Positions 21,951 through 33,165 of a stretch of DNA of 64,000 nucleotides are shown here, in pieces (the first letter of the stretch is position 1; every line of letters begins with the position of its first letter). This stretch comes from Metallyticus violacea. Its lineage: Eukaryota > Arthropoda > Insecta > Mantodea > Metallyticidae. Position numbers and translations under genes: made by a program. The stretch lies in the NCBI GenBank assembly GCA_030762175.1, contig CM060831.1:33066501-33130500 (forward strand). Reading direction: 5' to 3'. Below the pieces are notes generated by a model. It was not told where the DNA came from. It ran no database searches and worked only from the letters and a program-made list of their open reading frames with translations.

Positions 21951-22825
21951 TAAGTGATGTGTAACTTACATTTTATTTTTAATTTACTTCCTCAAGTTTC
22001 CCCCTCATTTATGCCGCAGTGTTGCTCTTTTTTTTTTTTTTTTTTTTCCCCATTTCTGCTTTCTGTTTCTGTTCTGAAACATTCTTTCACTTACCTTTAT
22101 CTCTTTCATTTTTTTCTTCCATTGTTAATGTTTATTATTTTATTGTCCTTTCACCTAATGAGCAGATTTATTGCTTCTCTTTTATGTCTTATTTTATTTG
22201 CGTCTTTTTGCATCATCGTGTGCTGAGTAAAACACATAACTGCCCTCTAGATACGCACCTTTAGAGCTAATAGCTGCAGACCAGGCGGGCACGTGAATTA
22301 AACAAACCTAGCATTTTATTCTGTTTGAACGGTACTATATGAATGAACACAGTTCAAACGGATATAAAATTGCCCTTTGTCGTTACAGTTTAGTTCTTTT
22401 GACCTTCACGTTTGATTATTTTCCTTGTCTTAAAAAGTGACTCATATTGCGTCGGTGGCATTTAGATGCTGCAGGACTTCCCAGCCGGCGAGCAATTGCT
22501 AAATGGTATTATTAAATAATAGAAAGAAAATGTCACATTTGTGAATCACTCATACAGCCGACGACAGAGCATGGCAGTGATTGGGGGGATTAGAGATAAT
22601 CTACCCTGGCGCCTCGCCTCATCCGTGGCGGTCATCATCGTGAGAAAGTGGTGAGGCTTGTACCACTCCTACAGCCCAGCTACTTCTAAAGGTGATGGGG
22701 TTTGCATACATAAACGATAAAACCATTTTAAATTTATTCCAATTACTGTTCAGGTTTGTCTTTCTGAAACAAATTTAAGAATTTATATTGGTTTAGGAGT
22801 GCCCTTTATCAGCAGGTTTATTTAA
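21951..22825. other. pyrimidine-rich and unassigned sequence
   Basis: Bases 22000-22210 are TTC/T-rich, with a T run at 22028-22047, giving hydrophobic shadow frames. The block 22440-22690 is GC-moderate but has no recognised family. Confidence 0.4.
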
Positions 22826-23917
22826 TACGAGGCTGTTCTATAAAGAATAATCATTTTTGACAATAAATGTTTAACTTTCTCGGAGCAGTCTCTGTTGGAT
22901 GCAACGCACTTGTCAAAGTGTTTCTGCCAGTCTTCCAAGACAAGCTGCAAAGAATTTTGACAGATTCTTCAGAGTCGCCTTCGCATTGCTTCTAATGATG
23001 AAAAATGTCTCCCGCGAAGAAATTTCTTCAATGGGGAAAAGGAAAAAGTCACGCGGGATAAACCTGGAATACGGGAGGGTGAGGGACACACTGCACATTG
23101 ATTTTTATGAGATATTCAGCAACACACATGCATTATCATGGGGCAGCATCCAGCTTGTTGCAGGAAATGTGGCCTTGCATAGTTTTCAAGACATCTCTGT
23201 AATATGCTCAGTTACAGTTCCTTGAATTTTGAAAAATGAAATGATCACAATTTTCCAGTAGAAACAACTATTTTTGCTTTTTTTGTGTTGGTAATGATAG
23301 AGATTTCCATACAGCTTTGCTGTTTACTCTCAGGATGGAAATGATGTAGCCAAGTTTCATCAGCAATGAAAGAAACTGCGCAATTTCCTGTAACTGTAAC
23401 AACTGCATGCGCACATGTGAGAATCAGGTATTGGAACTCACCGAGCACAAAACTTTTTCAAGTTATCAACGAGTGGATAGCCCCAGTAAAATATTCAGCA
23501 TTTCTGAAAGTGCTCTTAATGTAATTCGATCATCCTCTCTCACAATGACAGTAGTGTGTTAATGTTTTCTTCTGTTAGAGCACAAATTGTATCACTGGTT
23601 TCAACCTTCTTTGAAACTGATTGCATGCCTCTTAAAAATTTTGAACCATCTTTGAAGTATGCTATAGGGAAAAACAAACTCTCCATATGCCTCCTGTAAC
23701 TTTGATAGTCATTAACTGAACATTTATTGAGACGAAAGCAAATTTTAGAGCAATGTATCACCTTCATTTTGTTGTAGGCGGAACAGAATATATCTCAACT
23801 TGTACACCTTTCACAGGTGGTACCATGTGTACATTAAGTAAACAAAATGTTGTAAAATTAAATTTTAGATATAATGTCTGTAAAAAAGTGTGATCATTCT
23901 TTATTGCACATGCCTCC
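22826..23917 (-). mobile_element. mariner-1, full length with TIRs, inactive
   Basis: The left end reads gaggctgttctataaagaat and the rc of the right end gaggcatgtgcaataaagaa. These TIRs of about 30 bp differ by a few bases and one indel, and a TA precedes the left one. The minus strand carries YRRHMESLFFPI (DNA-binding region), ADETWLHHFHPESKQQS (first catalytic D, about 23325-23385), HDNACV (second D area, about 23125), and DFFLFPLKKFLRGRHFS-like residues (third D, about 23010-23060), then LEDWQKHFDKCVASN. Frameshifts separate these pieces, so no functional transposase is encoded. Two other partial copies lie at 289-745 and 20880-21540. Confidence 0.88.
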
Positions 23918-25415
23918 TTTATACATTAATACTGTTAAATAAATAAAAAGGGGGGAGGAAAAAAACCGCTTATTCAATGCATTGCTTTCTTCCCGATAAA
24001 GTTTTATTTTTGATAATAAATTCATAAACGGAAAGCTCTGGAATGTCTCACTGTACTCTTTAACAATTATAAATACATAAAGAATATTAAGATTTTGGAT
24101 TTGTATTTCATTAATTTTACCTAGAAATTCTATTTTTATGAATTTTATAGAGTGCAGTGTTCTTTTGTGGTAGTGACATATCCTTAAAGTACCTAAGGTA
24201 ATTAGGTAGAAAACTGGTGCAATTGTATACTGTATATCTGTCTAAACGTTCTACCTGGTGGTACCAATATATATGAACTAAAATTCCTAAAAATTGAACA
24301 AAATGTTCCTATTTCTCCACCGCAGAAAGATAGGGAGTTACCGAATTATTTCCACTGAGATCAAAGATACATATAAATGCAACTGTTATAAATGGATAAT
24401 TTTAAATATATTACTGTATGACTGGAATATTGAATTTATCAAAGTGCATTATAATAAAGCGGCGAAAAGAGAGGTCTATCTCAAAGGTTTTCCGCTGGAC
24501 AACTATAAACTACAGGGAGACTGGCTGCAGAGAAAGGAGTATATGCAGTATATCTTTTCAGCCAAGATTGTGATATCATAATGCAGGATGAAAGGAGGAA
24601 AACGAACGCCAAATTTTCTCAAATTTAAATACAAAAGTTTTTGAGTCTCTTAAATCCTTCATTTCAGAAGAATTAAAAAAAAACGCTTTATTTAAATTTT
24701 AAAAAACACAGTCCGAATGACGCTCAGCGTAGACTATTAGTGTCTCTGTTTACTTCATTGAAACATGTAAACTTTTATGGGACATACAAACCTAAAGAAT
24801 AGGCCGGAAACTAGTTTCTGAAATTATGCCTGTGTGTATATAGACAAGAAATAAAATTCGTGGAAGAAAGCTCTCCAACGAAACTTGAGCTCTTCAGCAA
24901 AGGCCTCTTTAGGATGGCCGACGCGGTCTGTCATTAATCTGTCTCAAGCAGCGTTCTGTCAGCGGCTGATGATCTTCCGGCAACTGCGTCACACATGTCA
25001 ATACTTGCTAATGGACTCCATTAGAACTTAACCTCAAACACGTTATCTAAACTTGGAGTAATGGGGAAAATGTACTTAGGATACGCTTTCTTTGAACACA
25101 AATAGCGTTTCCATCTATTTCTAATTATGATAGCATTTTCCAAAAAGTTTAGGCATGTATAAGAGCTCTATTGCAAAAACGGCGTTATACATTTTTGTAG
25201 AAATATTTGGGCTTATTAGAATATATTAATGAAACTGGTGCTCGTGAAACCTAATTTATCGTATTTAAAAAGCAGATGCCCAGTTTTTAAATTAAATATC
25301 TAAGTAATGTGGCAATTGTTTTTTAATGTTTTTCGTATTTATTATAGCTTTGACTGTATTGGTTCTCCCGACATTCTCTTGTGAATATGAATACTGCAGG
25401 TGTAGTTTTGTAGTC
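23918..25415. other. AT-rich stretch, unassigned
   Basis: A 95-codon plus frame at 24294-24581 has no recognised domain and no close promoter or splice evidence. The remainder is low-complexity. Confidence 0.4.
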
Positions 25416-25634
25416 TGTAGGGATGAATGAAATAAATTAATGATGGTGCAAGTGATTTCGGAGCCCTTGGCACCTTAAAAGCTATGTTTTCGCCTTCTCA
25501 GGATAAAGAAACACTCCGAGGGAAAAAGAAAAGAAAAAAAAAAACTTGCCAAGGCGGCTTGGCCTGACCAGGAATCGAACCGAGGGTCTCTGGATTAATA
25601 GCCGCCAAAGCTATCACTGGACTACGGAGGCGGC
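25416..25634 (-). mobile_element. SINE-D copy, full length
   Basis: Read on minus it opens with a tRNA-like head: gcctccgtagtccagtgata (A box) and a ggttcgattcctgg B box near 25565-25580. An internal T-rich tract follows, then a body ending in ttcattcatccctac at the left. The copy at 3866-4080 shares the body. Confidence 0.8.
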
Positions 25635-27521
25635 CTATTCTGTTATATTTTCCACAGCAGCATTTGTTTCTTGCAGCTGGTTACCAATGTTGCAAGTGCT
25701 GTTTATATAGAAGATATCGGCAGGACAACTTTTATCCCACGCCATCACATACTTTAATGTATGCAAAATTAATTGTCTTTGGTTAGAAAACAAATGTGGA
25801 TTCAGTATGGGAGCGCAATTCTCTGAAAACAAACATAGCATCTTTGAAACTCTTTTTTTTTTTTTTTTAATTTTTTATTTTTAAGTGCAATTATGGCGCA
25901 GTGTTTTATAGCTGCATTTTTGTCGACGTACGTGTTAAACTTTCTACTGTGTATTTGTGAATTATAAAGTGTGCCCAGAGTGAGATATTAATATGCTAGA
26001 ACAAAGAATATTTATTTACAATTGTTATGTGTGAAAGAAATTGTATAAATTATGTAAGAGAGGCTTTTGTCATAAATTTCCAGGAGTAACTTCTACATCA
26101 GAAAGTGCAATTTTCAGATTGGTGATCAAAGTTCGAACTTATCATTGACAAGAAGACAAGATAAAACTTCGGGCTTTAACGTAGGAGAACCTTGGCAAAA
26201 TTTACTATCAATTAGAAAATTTTCGAAATTATTTAACACGATTGGCCCAGCATGTTGGTGTATCTGTCGACAGTGCGTATAAAGCCACTCAGCTGCTGCT
26301 TCTTCATCTATATAAAATTAATGCTGTGCCTGAAATAGATTCAGGTATATCTCACAGGGCAGACACTTCGAGCATCTACTGTGATGAGTACAATATTAAT
26401 TACTATTCAGTATTAATAAATAATGGAAGAAACAAAAAATACGCGCCATGAGTTCCGCCGCGCGACATACTGCAGGTGGCGAGGCCACTGTGCAGTAATT
26501 TCCCTATGCGTAGAGGAATGAGGATCTGTAGGTTTGCATAAGCATCCAAACTTCACCATTCCAGAATGCGTTGTAGCCCCATGTGAAAATTACAATAGAA
26601 TTAATTAATTATAATTCATGACATGTTCCCTAAGGACAAATATATTAGTAATAAATGGATACATGCCTGCAGGAGAAAAGATAAAACAATCTATGAATTG
26701 CAATAGTGTGCAGTATTTAGTTTGGTCAGTAAGATTATATGGGTCATCAGTTATTTGATGACCGTCGCAGTAACGGAAGACTATATTGCCGATAAGCCAA
26801 CCGGGCTATGGGACTTATAGAACTACTGCGTTGGCCTTTAGAATCACGCCACTCAATGTCGTTAAAGAAGCAACATGTGTCTAATGCTAGAGAAAGTCTG
26901 TTAAGAAACTAAATGGGCTATATCCCACAACAAGTATTTATTTATGATTCTTATTTCCGTACCAAGTCCGCTTAAGCTATCAGGAGATTTGTTGATGGTC
27001 GGGATACAAGTCGTAATGTTATTCATAAATTAGCAGCATCCATACACTTAAGAATTACAACCGTCAAGATAGTGGCAACTTCATAAGCTGACACTAGAAA
27101 TGTATTGCTAATGAAGGCAGGCAGTTCTATCATCTCCTTGCTTCACATTCGTAACTACATAGCTTTTTAAATGGTGCATAATACTTTTTTCCAGCGCTTC
27201 TATCGCCCACACTTAAGTTAACAGTCCGTTCGCCCTCTTCAATTCTAGTGTAGCCCGATTGGCGGTGAGCAATGGCTTGTCGGTCCATGGTGACCCAAAA
27301 AAAAGTTGGCGCCAATGTCGGGATCAACAGCAATACTAGGATGCGAACTTATCGCAATATACACCTATCTTCAGGTGAGGCTAAGCGATCATGGTGCCCA
27401 AGGCCTTGTTCTTCCAATCAGTGAGTAAAAGCATTTCCAATTTGTCTTATTTGTTGCCCTTTGTTTACAGTTATCAAAAGATTGTTCTGTATAAGTTTAC
27501 GCAGCAGTAAAATGAAACGTA
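25635..27521. other. unassigned stretch
   Basis: Several frames of 60-70 codons (25635-25841 minus; 26242-26451 plus; 27130-27333 minus) have no recognised domain. A T run at 25853-25869 and a GC-moderate patch at 26445-26490 stand out. No repeat match was found inside the window. Confidence 0.4.
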
Positions 27522-27532
27522 CAGAAGTGTTG

Positions 27533-27788
27533 CGGACGCTCTTTAACATCTCAGGTCATCAGCATCCCATTCAATTCAGGACGTGAAACAGTGGTAACTT
27601 TTGCTCAGAGGCTTCTTCTTTCAGGCTTCTCACGTTCTTTTATCGTGCCGTAAATGTACGACACGGGACCCACCGCTCTACTTCCCTTCCGAAGGAAGCC
27701 ATACTTAGGATTTTTTTGCCCGAAAATTGAACCGGCGACCTTGGGTTTAGAAGGCAAGTATTGTTACCACTAGACCACCAGGACCGAC
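27533..27788 (-). mobile_element. SINE-A with perfect 11-bp target duplication
   Basis: The element is full length on minus, from a tRNA-like head at 27720-27788 to the 3' end at 27533. The word cagaagtgttg flanks it at 27522-27532 and 27789-27799. This fixes the exact borders of the family: the 5' end at the rc of gtcggtcctgg, the 3' end at gagcgtccg without a long tail in this copy. Confidence 0.95.
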
Positions 27789-27936
27789 CAGAAGTGTTGA
27801 AACTATTATGCTTACATTTTATTACGATTTATTACGAAAGTCTTTCTTTAGTAAGAGTTCTGGTTTCTCCTTAAGTTTGTTACAGATAATGACACCACGA
27901 AGTGCGGTTCACAAATTTCCAGCCTGACCATGGTCG

Positions 27937-27939
<3 letters not shown>

Positions 27940-27987
<48 letters not shown>

Positions 27988-28262
27988 TGTTTAACGCCTG
28001 TTTTTACTACTGAGGCATCACAGGCGGCTACACTAATGATACATGAGATGAAATGATATATTGGGAAAAGATGTTTTGTTTAAGGGAAGAAAGGGTTCCA
28101 GGCCTAAGATTTAGGGTACCTTCCCGGCATTTGCCATTTATGAGGACTGAGGAAAACCTGGAAAAACTCTCAAGTGAGGGAGGACGATCCTGGTGGGATT
28201 CGAACCCCAGACCTCCCTCTTACAAGTCCACGCCTTAACGACCTCGGCCACGCGTGGCGATT
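27940..28262 (-). mobile_element. SINE-B with a 46-base T/A tail
   Basis: The full family order is present on minus, with the head at 28190-28262. The terminal homopolymer at 27940-27985 is 46 uninterrupted T, the longest in the window. Flanking words ccatggtcggta and ccatgataggta are similar (9 of 12) and may be the target duplication. Confidence 0.9.
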
Positions 28263-28274
28263 CCATGATAGGTA

Positions 28275-28640
28275 ACTGATGGAATAAAAATACAGATATC
28301 ATTTTTCAACGTAATCTCCCTTTACTTCAATACATTTCTTACATGTCTGAATTAACCTTTCAATTATCTTAAAAATTATCTACAGCTCTGTCTCCAAACT
28401 ACTGGAAAACAGCATCCTTTATTATCTTTCGTGAATATCCGTCCCTGAAGCCAGATTTCAGTTTTAAATCCAAATGAGGCGGGGTCTAGGCTGTACAATA
28501 AATGATCCAGCACTTGAAAGCCAGATAGCCGTGTGGACTGGTGCATTGTTGTGCAGCGAACGGCTCATCATTCTACATCTCAACTGATGCTGTATAGCTT
28601 AGTGTCACGTTACTGATTATCTGCCCATCGCCCCAAAACA
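28275..28640 (-). pseudogene. mariner-3 transposase C-terminal half
   Basis: The minus strand reads NNAPVHTA (second catalytic D area, here changed, about 28535-28560), LKLKSGFRDG, and finally CKKCIEVKGDYVEK at about 28300-28345. This is the classic end of mariner transposases. Stops and frame changes are present. The matching N-terminal half may be at 30260-30850, beyond mariner-2. Confidence 0.7.
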
Positions 28641-29090
28641 AATACATTCAATTTAAAGAACACTCACGTATTGTCTAAACTCATTAGTAGCTAAATAACT
28701 TGACATATTAAGGGGTATAGTCAGAGTTTAATCGTTTTTAATTTATCACATCCTGGTTTGGTAATAAAGGAAGTAATTTTATCTAATGATTATAAATCAA
28801 ATTATAGTGTTCCTTTCATGATAAAAACTAGTTTATTGATACCTGATTTACACATTTGACCAAATAATGTACCTCTAATCCACAGATAGCCCTTTGGAAG
28901 ATCTGGCTCATCCGTTCGGCTTCATATACCATGAAGAAAAGGGAAAGTCGAAGGGATATCGCTAGCTCTTTTCACGCATGCGTTTTTCCCTTTTCAATTC
29001 TGAAGACCCCTCCCGGGCATATTGCCATGCCTACATGTTAACAACATACTAAAATACACAATTTCAAAACACCCATACCACAATAGTACT
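28641..29090. other. unassigned stretch
   Basis: This lies between the mariner-3 C-terminal piece and mariner-2 and holds no recognised coding motif. It could include the missing middle of mariner-3, too decayed to read, or separate DNA. Confidence 0.4.
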
Positions 29091-30249
29091 AGGGCTAATC
29101 AATAAAGACTGAAAATTATTTTTGAACTTACGAAATACATTGGGCAGCCTCAAGGTAGTTACAATCTTTTTCCAAGTACTCTTCATTGAGCGATATGTCC
29201 CAAAGTGTCTGCCAGTGCTGGAAGACATGCTGGAAACGTTTTTTGACATCCTTCTTTACGACAGCCGTTGATATACCCGCCTTTCATTTTGACACAAAAA
29301 AGCAGAGAGATTATAGGTCCGGACTGCATGGAGAGTGGGGCACACATTCAGTGTTTTTTTTTTTTCCTAGCCAAATGTTGAGTGCAAAAGAGGGTTGCAT
29401 TCTCTTGTAAGGGGTTAATTAGATGGATGAAGCTCAAGACGTTTTAGTCGAATGTATTCTGGGTGCCAGGTTGCTCATAACAATACTCTCCATTAATCGT
29501 TGCTTGCTGGGGGGACTTCAAGCTGATAAACTATTCTGCGACATTCCAAGAATCACATAACCTTTCCTGCCGACCGAAAAACCTTGGCCTTTTTTTTTTT
29601 TTTTTGGTGTCGCAGAACCAATAACTTCCAGATTGAGCTCGCCTGTTTGCTTTCGGGACCGCAATGGTAAAGCCGAGTTTCATCACTTGTAATGACTGGA
29701 TGCAGGTATGGCCTGCCATGCCCCGCTACCAGATGCTGTAGCAATTTCGTCACACATCTGACACAGATGTGTCTCATGTGTAAGCAATCAAGCTGAATGA
29801 TGAACACAGTTCCATGAGAAATTTGTAGTATGACTGGGAAGTCTGTCTGCTGTTATTTGTCGATCTTTCGAACAATGACGGCAGATGCGTTAATCATTGT
29901 CTCGTTCACTGCACTGGTTGGAGCATCTGGACCATCCTGCTTTGTTGTTGAACATGGCCCTCCTTAAACACTTTGAATCACCAAAGTACGACCATTGTGG
30001 CAGAACATAATCGCCACATGCTTGCTATAAAAGCGCTTACACTTAAAAACAGGATTTCTATAGATGGAAGAAAAATGTTACAGCAGCGCAATGCTCGTTA
30101 CGAAGCGACTCCATTTTTCGACTGGCAAACTCTTCCAATTTTTTTCACCATTCCCTGAGATCTGTTGTTCTAATGAAAAATTGTTTCACCACCGTATCTT
30201 CACTATGCGACGAGAAAAAAATAATTCTAAATCTTTATTGACTAGCTCT
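29091..30249 (-). mobile_element. mariner-2, full length with TIRs, inactive
   Basis: The left end reads agggctaatcaataaagact and the rc of the right end agagctagtcaataaagatt. Both continue into aaattattttt-like sequence, giving TIRs of about 33 bp. On minus, VNETMINASAVIVRK and ISHGTVFIIQ belong to the DNA-binding region. SDETRLYHCGPESKQASS (first catalytic D, about 29635-29690) and KVFRSAGKVM follow, and the end reads FQHWQTLWDISLNEEYLEKD. A T run inside the gene (29590-29605), stops and frameshifts disable it. The region of the second and third D (29280-29540) is poorly preserved. Confidence 0.85.
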
Positions 30250-30259
30250 TGTTATTTTG

Positions 30260-30599
30260 TAATTACCGCTATGTCCTGCCTTTGAATTGTATGGTTGAAT
30301 CTCTCTGCAGTACATAAAAAGTTATCACCATGATCTACTTCATGAGATGAGTAGTTCATCATTCTTTCGCCACTCCATTGAATCCCTTTTTGACTAGTTT
30401 CGTCTCTGTAATGATGGATTCTAATGTTGCCCTCTCATTTCTAGGGCAAAAGCTCAAATAATTCTGACAACTTTCCACGCGCACTTGCAACTGCTGAAAA
30501 AATTTGGGCAATCGTCTTGTACTGATCATATGCGTATGCAAACACTGATTAAGAATGCGCAACACAATAGTTTTAGAAAGTTCCAACCTTGCATCTATG

Positions 30600-30634
<35 letters not shown>

Positions 30635-30850
30635 TCAGACGGCTATCACTTAGAAGGGAGATGTTTTCTTGTGTCAACACATTCATTGGCTTACCCTCAC
30701 ATTGATCATCTTGGCTCTCTCTATCAAACACAGTGAAATAAGAAGCGGAAGCGGCCCCATACACCATGAAAGTATTGGTTAATATCACGGGTTGAAAGTC
30801 CTTCATTAGTTAAACATTTAATCACCTTCTGCATTCAATTTTGCAGTCAC
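30260..30850 (-). pseudogene. mariner-3 (or similar) transposase N-terminal half
   Basis: Minus-strand pieces SYFTVFDRESQDD, LTQENISLL, KTIVLRILNQCLH, and VRVESCQNYLSFCPRNERAT followed by ESIITETKL fit the order of a mariner N-terminus up to just before the first catalytic D (usually IITGDETW). A 28-base T run at 30602-30629 is inserted between helix segments. Confidence 0.7.
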
Positions 30851-32860
30851 GATGTATTATGCAACATATATGAGCTCTCTAAGAAAAGAAAAATGAATTG
30901 CATAGTCGGAAAGAAGAAAATGTTGTGTTTATACTTCCGAGAGATGTAAATAACATCACAACAATGAATCATGGCCTACTGTTGAGGATGTAAACTTATA
31001 GATGGCACCACGTACGAGAGCTGTAAATCGAACCAGAACCCGTAGCATGAGATCTGGTCAGATTCGCCATTATACTGTTCCTAATTATCATTATGGCGAT
31101 GAAACAGAGTAATGTGGTTCATTAGGGCTTTTTAAACAATTTGTTGCTAAATAGCCGTGCTCAAGCTTTGGGGTCACGACCCTACATCACGACATTCCAG
31201 ACACGTCGTCTTGATGTTCATTACCACATGGACAGAGGCGCGTGGTCCGCACCGGAAGGCGGTTGTTGCCTTCATTTGTACGACCGACAAACAAACAAAA
31301 CAGGATGCAACAATTCCCAGCCAGTCGCTTGCCATCCTACACACTACACAGGTATCCTTCTTGGGCGCATATCGAAAGTTTTCGTTTCACTACTCCGCCC
31401 TCCACATGCAGTGAAAAGTGTCTTTAGAGGCCTTGTAAACTCTTCTTTATTCCATTAGTTCATTTCATCATGGGACTACTTCTCTTTATATTTCTTTGAC
31501 ATTCATTAACTTCAAACAAAGCTGTAAAAGTATGCGTTTGTACTAAATGATCTCACGACATTTTATTAACATTTAAAGATGTTGCACATGGCCACTTTTT
31601 TATGTATAGACTGATTATCATTTTTTGATGCTGTCTCGAGAAAGCAGATGTTAACTATTACTTGTACTGGGCCAAACAGTTGAAGAGTGGAAATGCCAAA
31701 CGTTCTAAGGGCCGTTTTTAAATTTAATCATTTTTTTTTTCAAAAGTACATTCTATGCTTCCAGGTGCATGTTCCTAGCCGTGTTTAAGTGCCTATTCAC
31801 GGATGAAGAAGTTCAAATAATCGTTAACAAACAGTGCAGTTCTAAATACCATGTTATGCTGCCATCTGGGGTTCTAAGTGCCATGCCATGATAATATTAG
31901 TTTTTAAGCGAAAATATTTATAGTACAGAAATATTTAGTAAATGGCCGTAGCTTTTTGAGTTCCGATATATATTTCGCTATAATAGGGGAATGAAGAAGG
32001 GTAATAAGGCCTTCATTCCCCAAGATTAACATAGGAATGTAGAGTAAGTTAGAGCTATAAACCCTTTAACGGAGCCAAGTGATTTCTTTGATTTTAAGAA
32101 TGTTGCTGATCACTGTTAGTGTTAAATAAGTGAGACATTTCAAAGTACACAATGCTGAAAGTATTTCGATCTCATCAATCTCAAATAGCCTACCATTAGA
32201 AGAGTGGAGGGTTTTTGAAGTTTTAAAGAAAGGAACATAGTGATGATATAGAACAACCTGTGCATCGTCTGAAAGATCAAACCCATTTATCGGTTGAAAT
32301 AAAGAAAGACCTGGCATCCATTTTGCCATTCCTTCCTGAAGAGAATAGAAAATTTTATGAGACATCAATTTCAACCCCTGTGCAAGAGTTGAAAAAGTGA
32401 ACTCTTCCTGTCAGTTGCGAGGAGAAAATATGAAGATTGATATTCTTGCAATGCTTCATAATACTTTTTGTACTTTTGTCCTTAATAACATATTTTGTGC
32501 TTAATAACATTACAATGTATGTTCTTGTTAATAATTCATGTTATTTTTGTAATTATTTCCTCTGATTACTGAAATAAAATGTAACAGCAGTTTTAATGGC
32601 AGTTTAACCGATATTATGGCAATAAATAACCTTCTTATTGTTATTAATGCTTTTACCCTGAACATAGTATTTTTGTCAACGATTGTTATACAAAATAATT
32701 TTGTAGTAAAAATGTCTTCATAATGATATTCGGTGTGATAAGTAGAATAAGTAAGTAGATAAGTAAGATAAGTAGAAATGGGTAGTTTTTTGCTTATCTT
32801 GTAATATAAAATGCATTTAGAACGCTTGGTATTTCCACTCTTCAGTTATTTTTACACAAC
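30851..32860. other. unassigned stretch with small hairpin
   Basis: A 105-codon plus frame (31141-31458) and a 102-codon minus frame (32066-32374) have no recognised domain. The latter has PFFKTSKTLHSSNGRL, faintly like decayed transposase, but I cannot name it. A perfect 11-bp stem, ggggaatgaag/cttcattcccc, lies at 31986-32021. A gataagta-type short tandem tract lies at 32738-32775. Confidence 0.35.
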
Positions 32861-32865
32861 CCACG

Positions 32866-33165
32866 ACTTCATTTCCCTTCCGAAGGAAATCATACTTAGG
32901 ATTTTTATGCCCGAAAAAAGTCATCGACTCTGATTTTTTTAATTTGCTTATTTACGGACGCTCTTTAACAGCTCAGGTCATCAGCGTCCCATTATATTCA
33001 GAGCGTGAAACGGCCGACCAATTTTGCTCAGAGACCCCTTCTTTCAGGCTTGAGGTTCTTTTTCGTGCCGTAAATGTACGACACGGGACCCACGGCTTTA
33101 CTTCCCTTCCGAAGGAAGCAATATTTACGACTTTTATCATCGACTCTGGCTGGGATCAGAGAGAG
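32866..33165 (-). mobile_element. SINE-A in partial tandem arrangement
   Basis: A first fragment (32866-32932) has the body start next to tcatcgactctg. A T-rich junction follows. A second, longer fragment (32940-33148) carries 3' end to body start and again ends at tcatcgactctg. The two 12-bp words are 216 bp apart (32921 and 33137). Either a truncated SINE-A inserted into another, duplicating the word, or unequal exchange repeated part of one copy. Confidence 0.75.

Noticed and set aside
22019..22264. Hydrophobic frame of 81 codons
   Set aside because: It is driven by poly-T and TTC-rich sequence.
31986..32021. Perfect 11-bp hairpin as an RNA element or terminator
   Set aside because: Short inverted repeats of this size are expected by chance in 64 kb, and no transcript context is visible.
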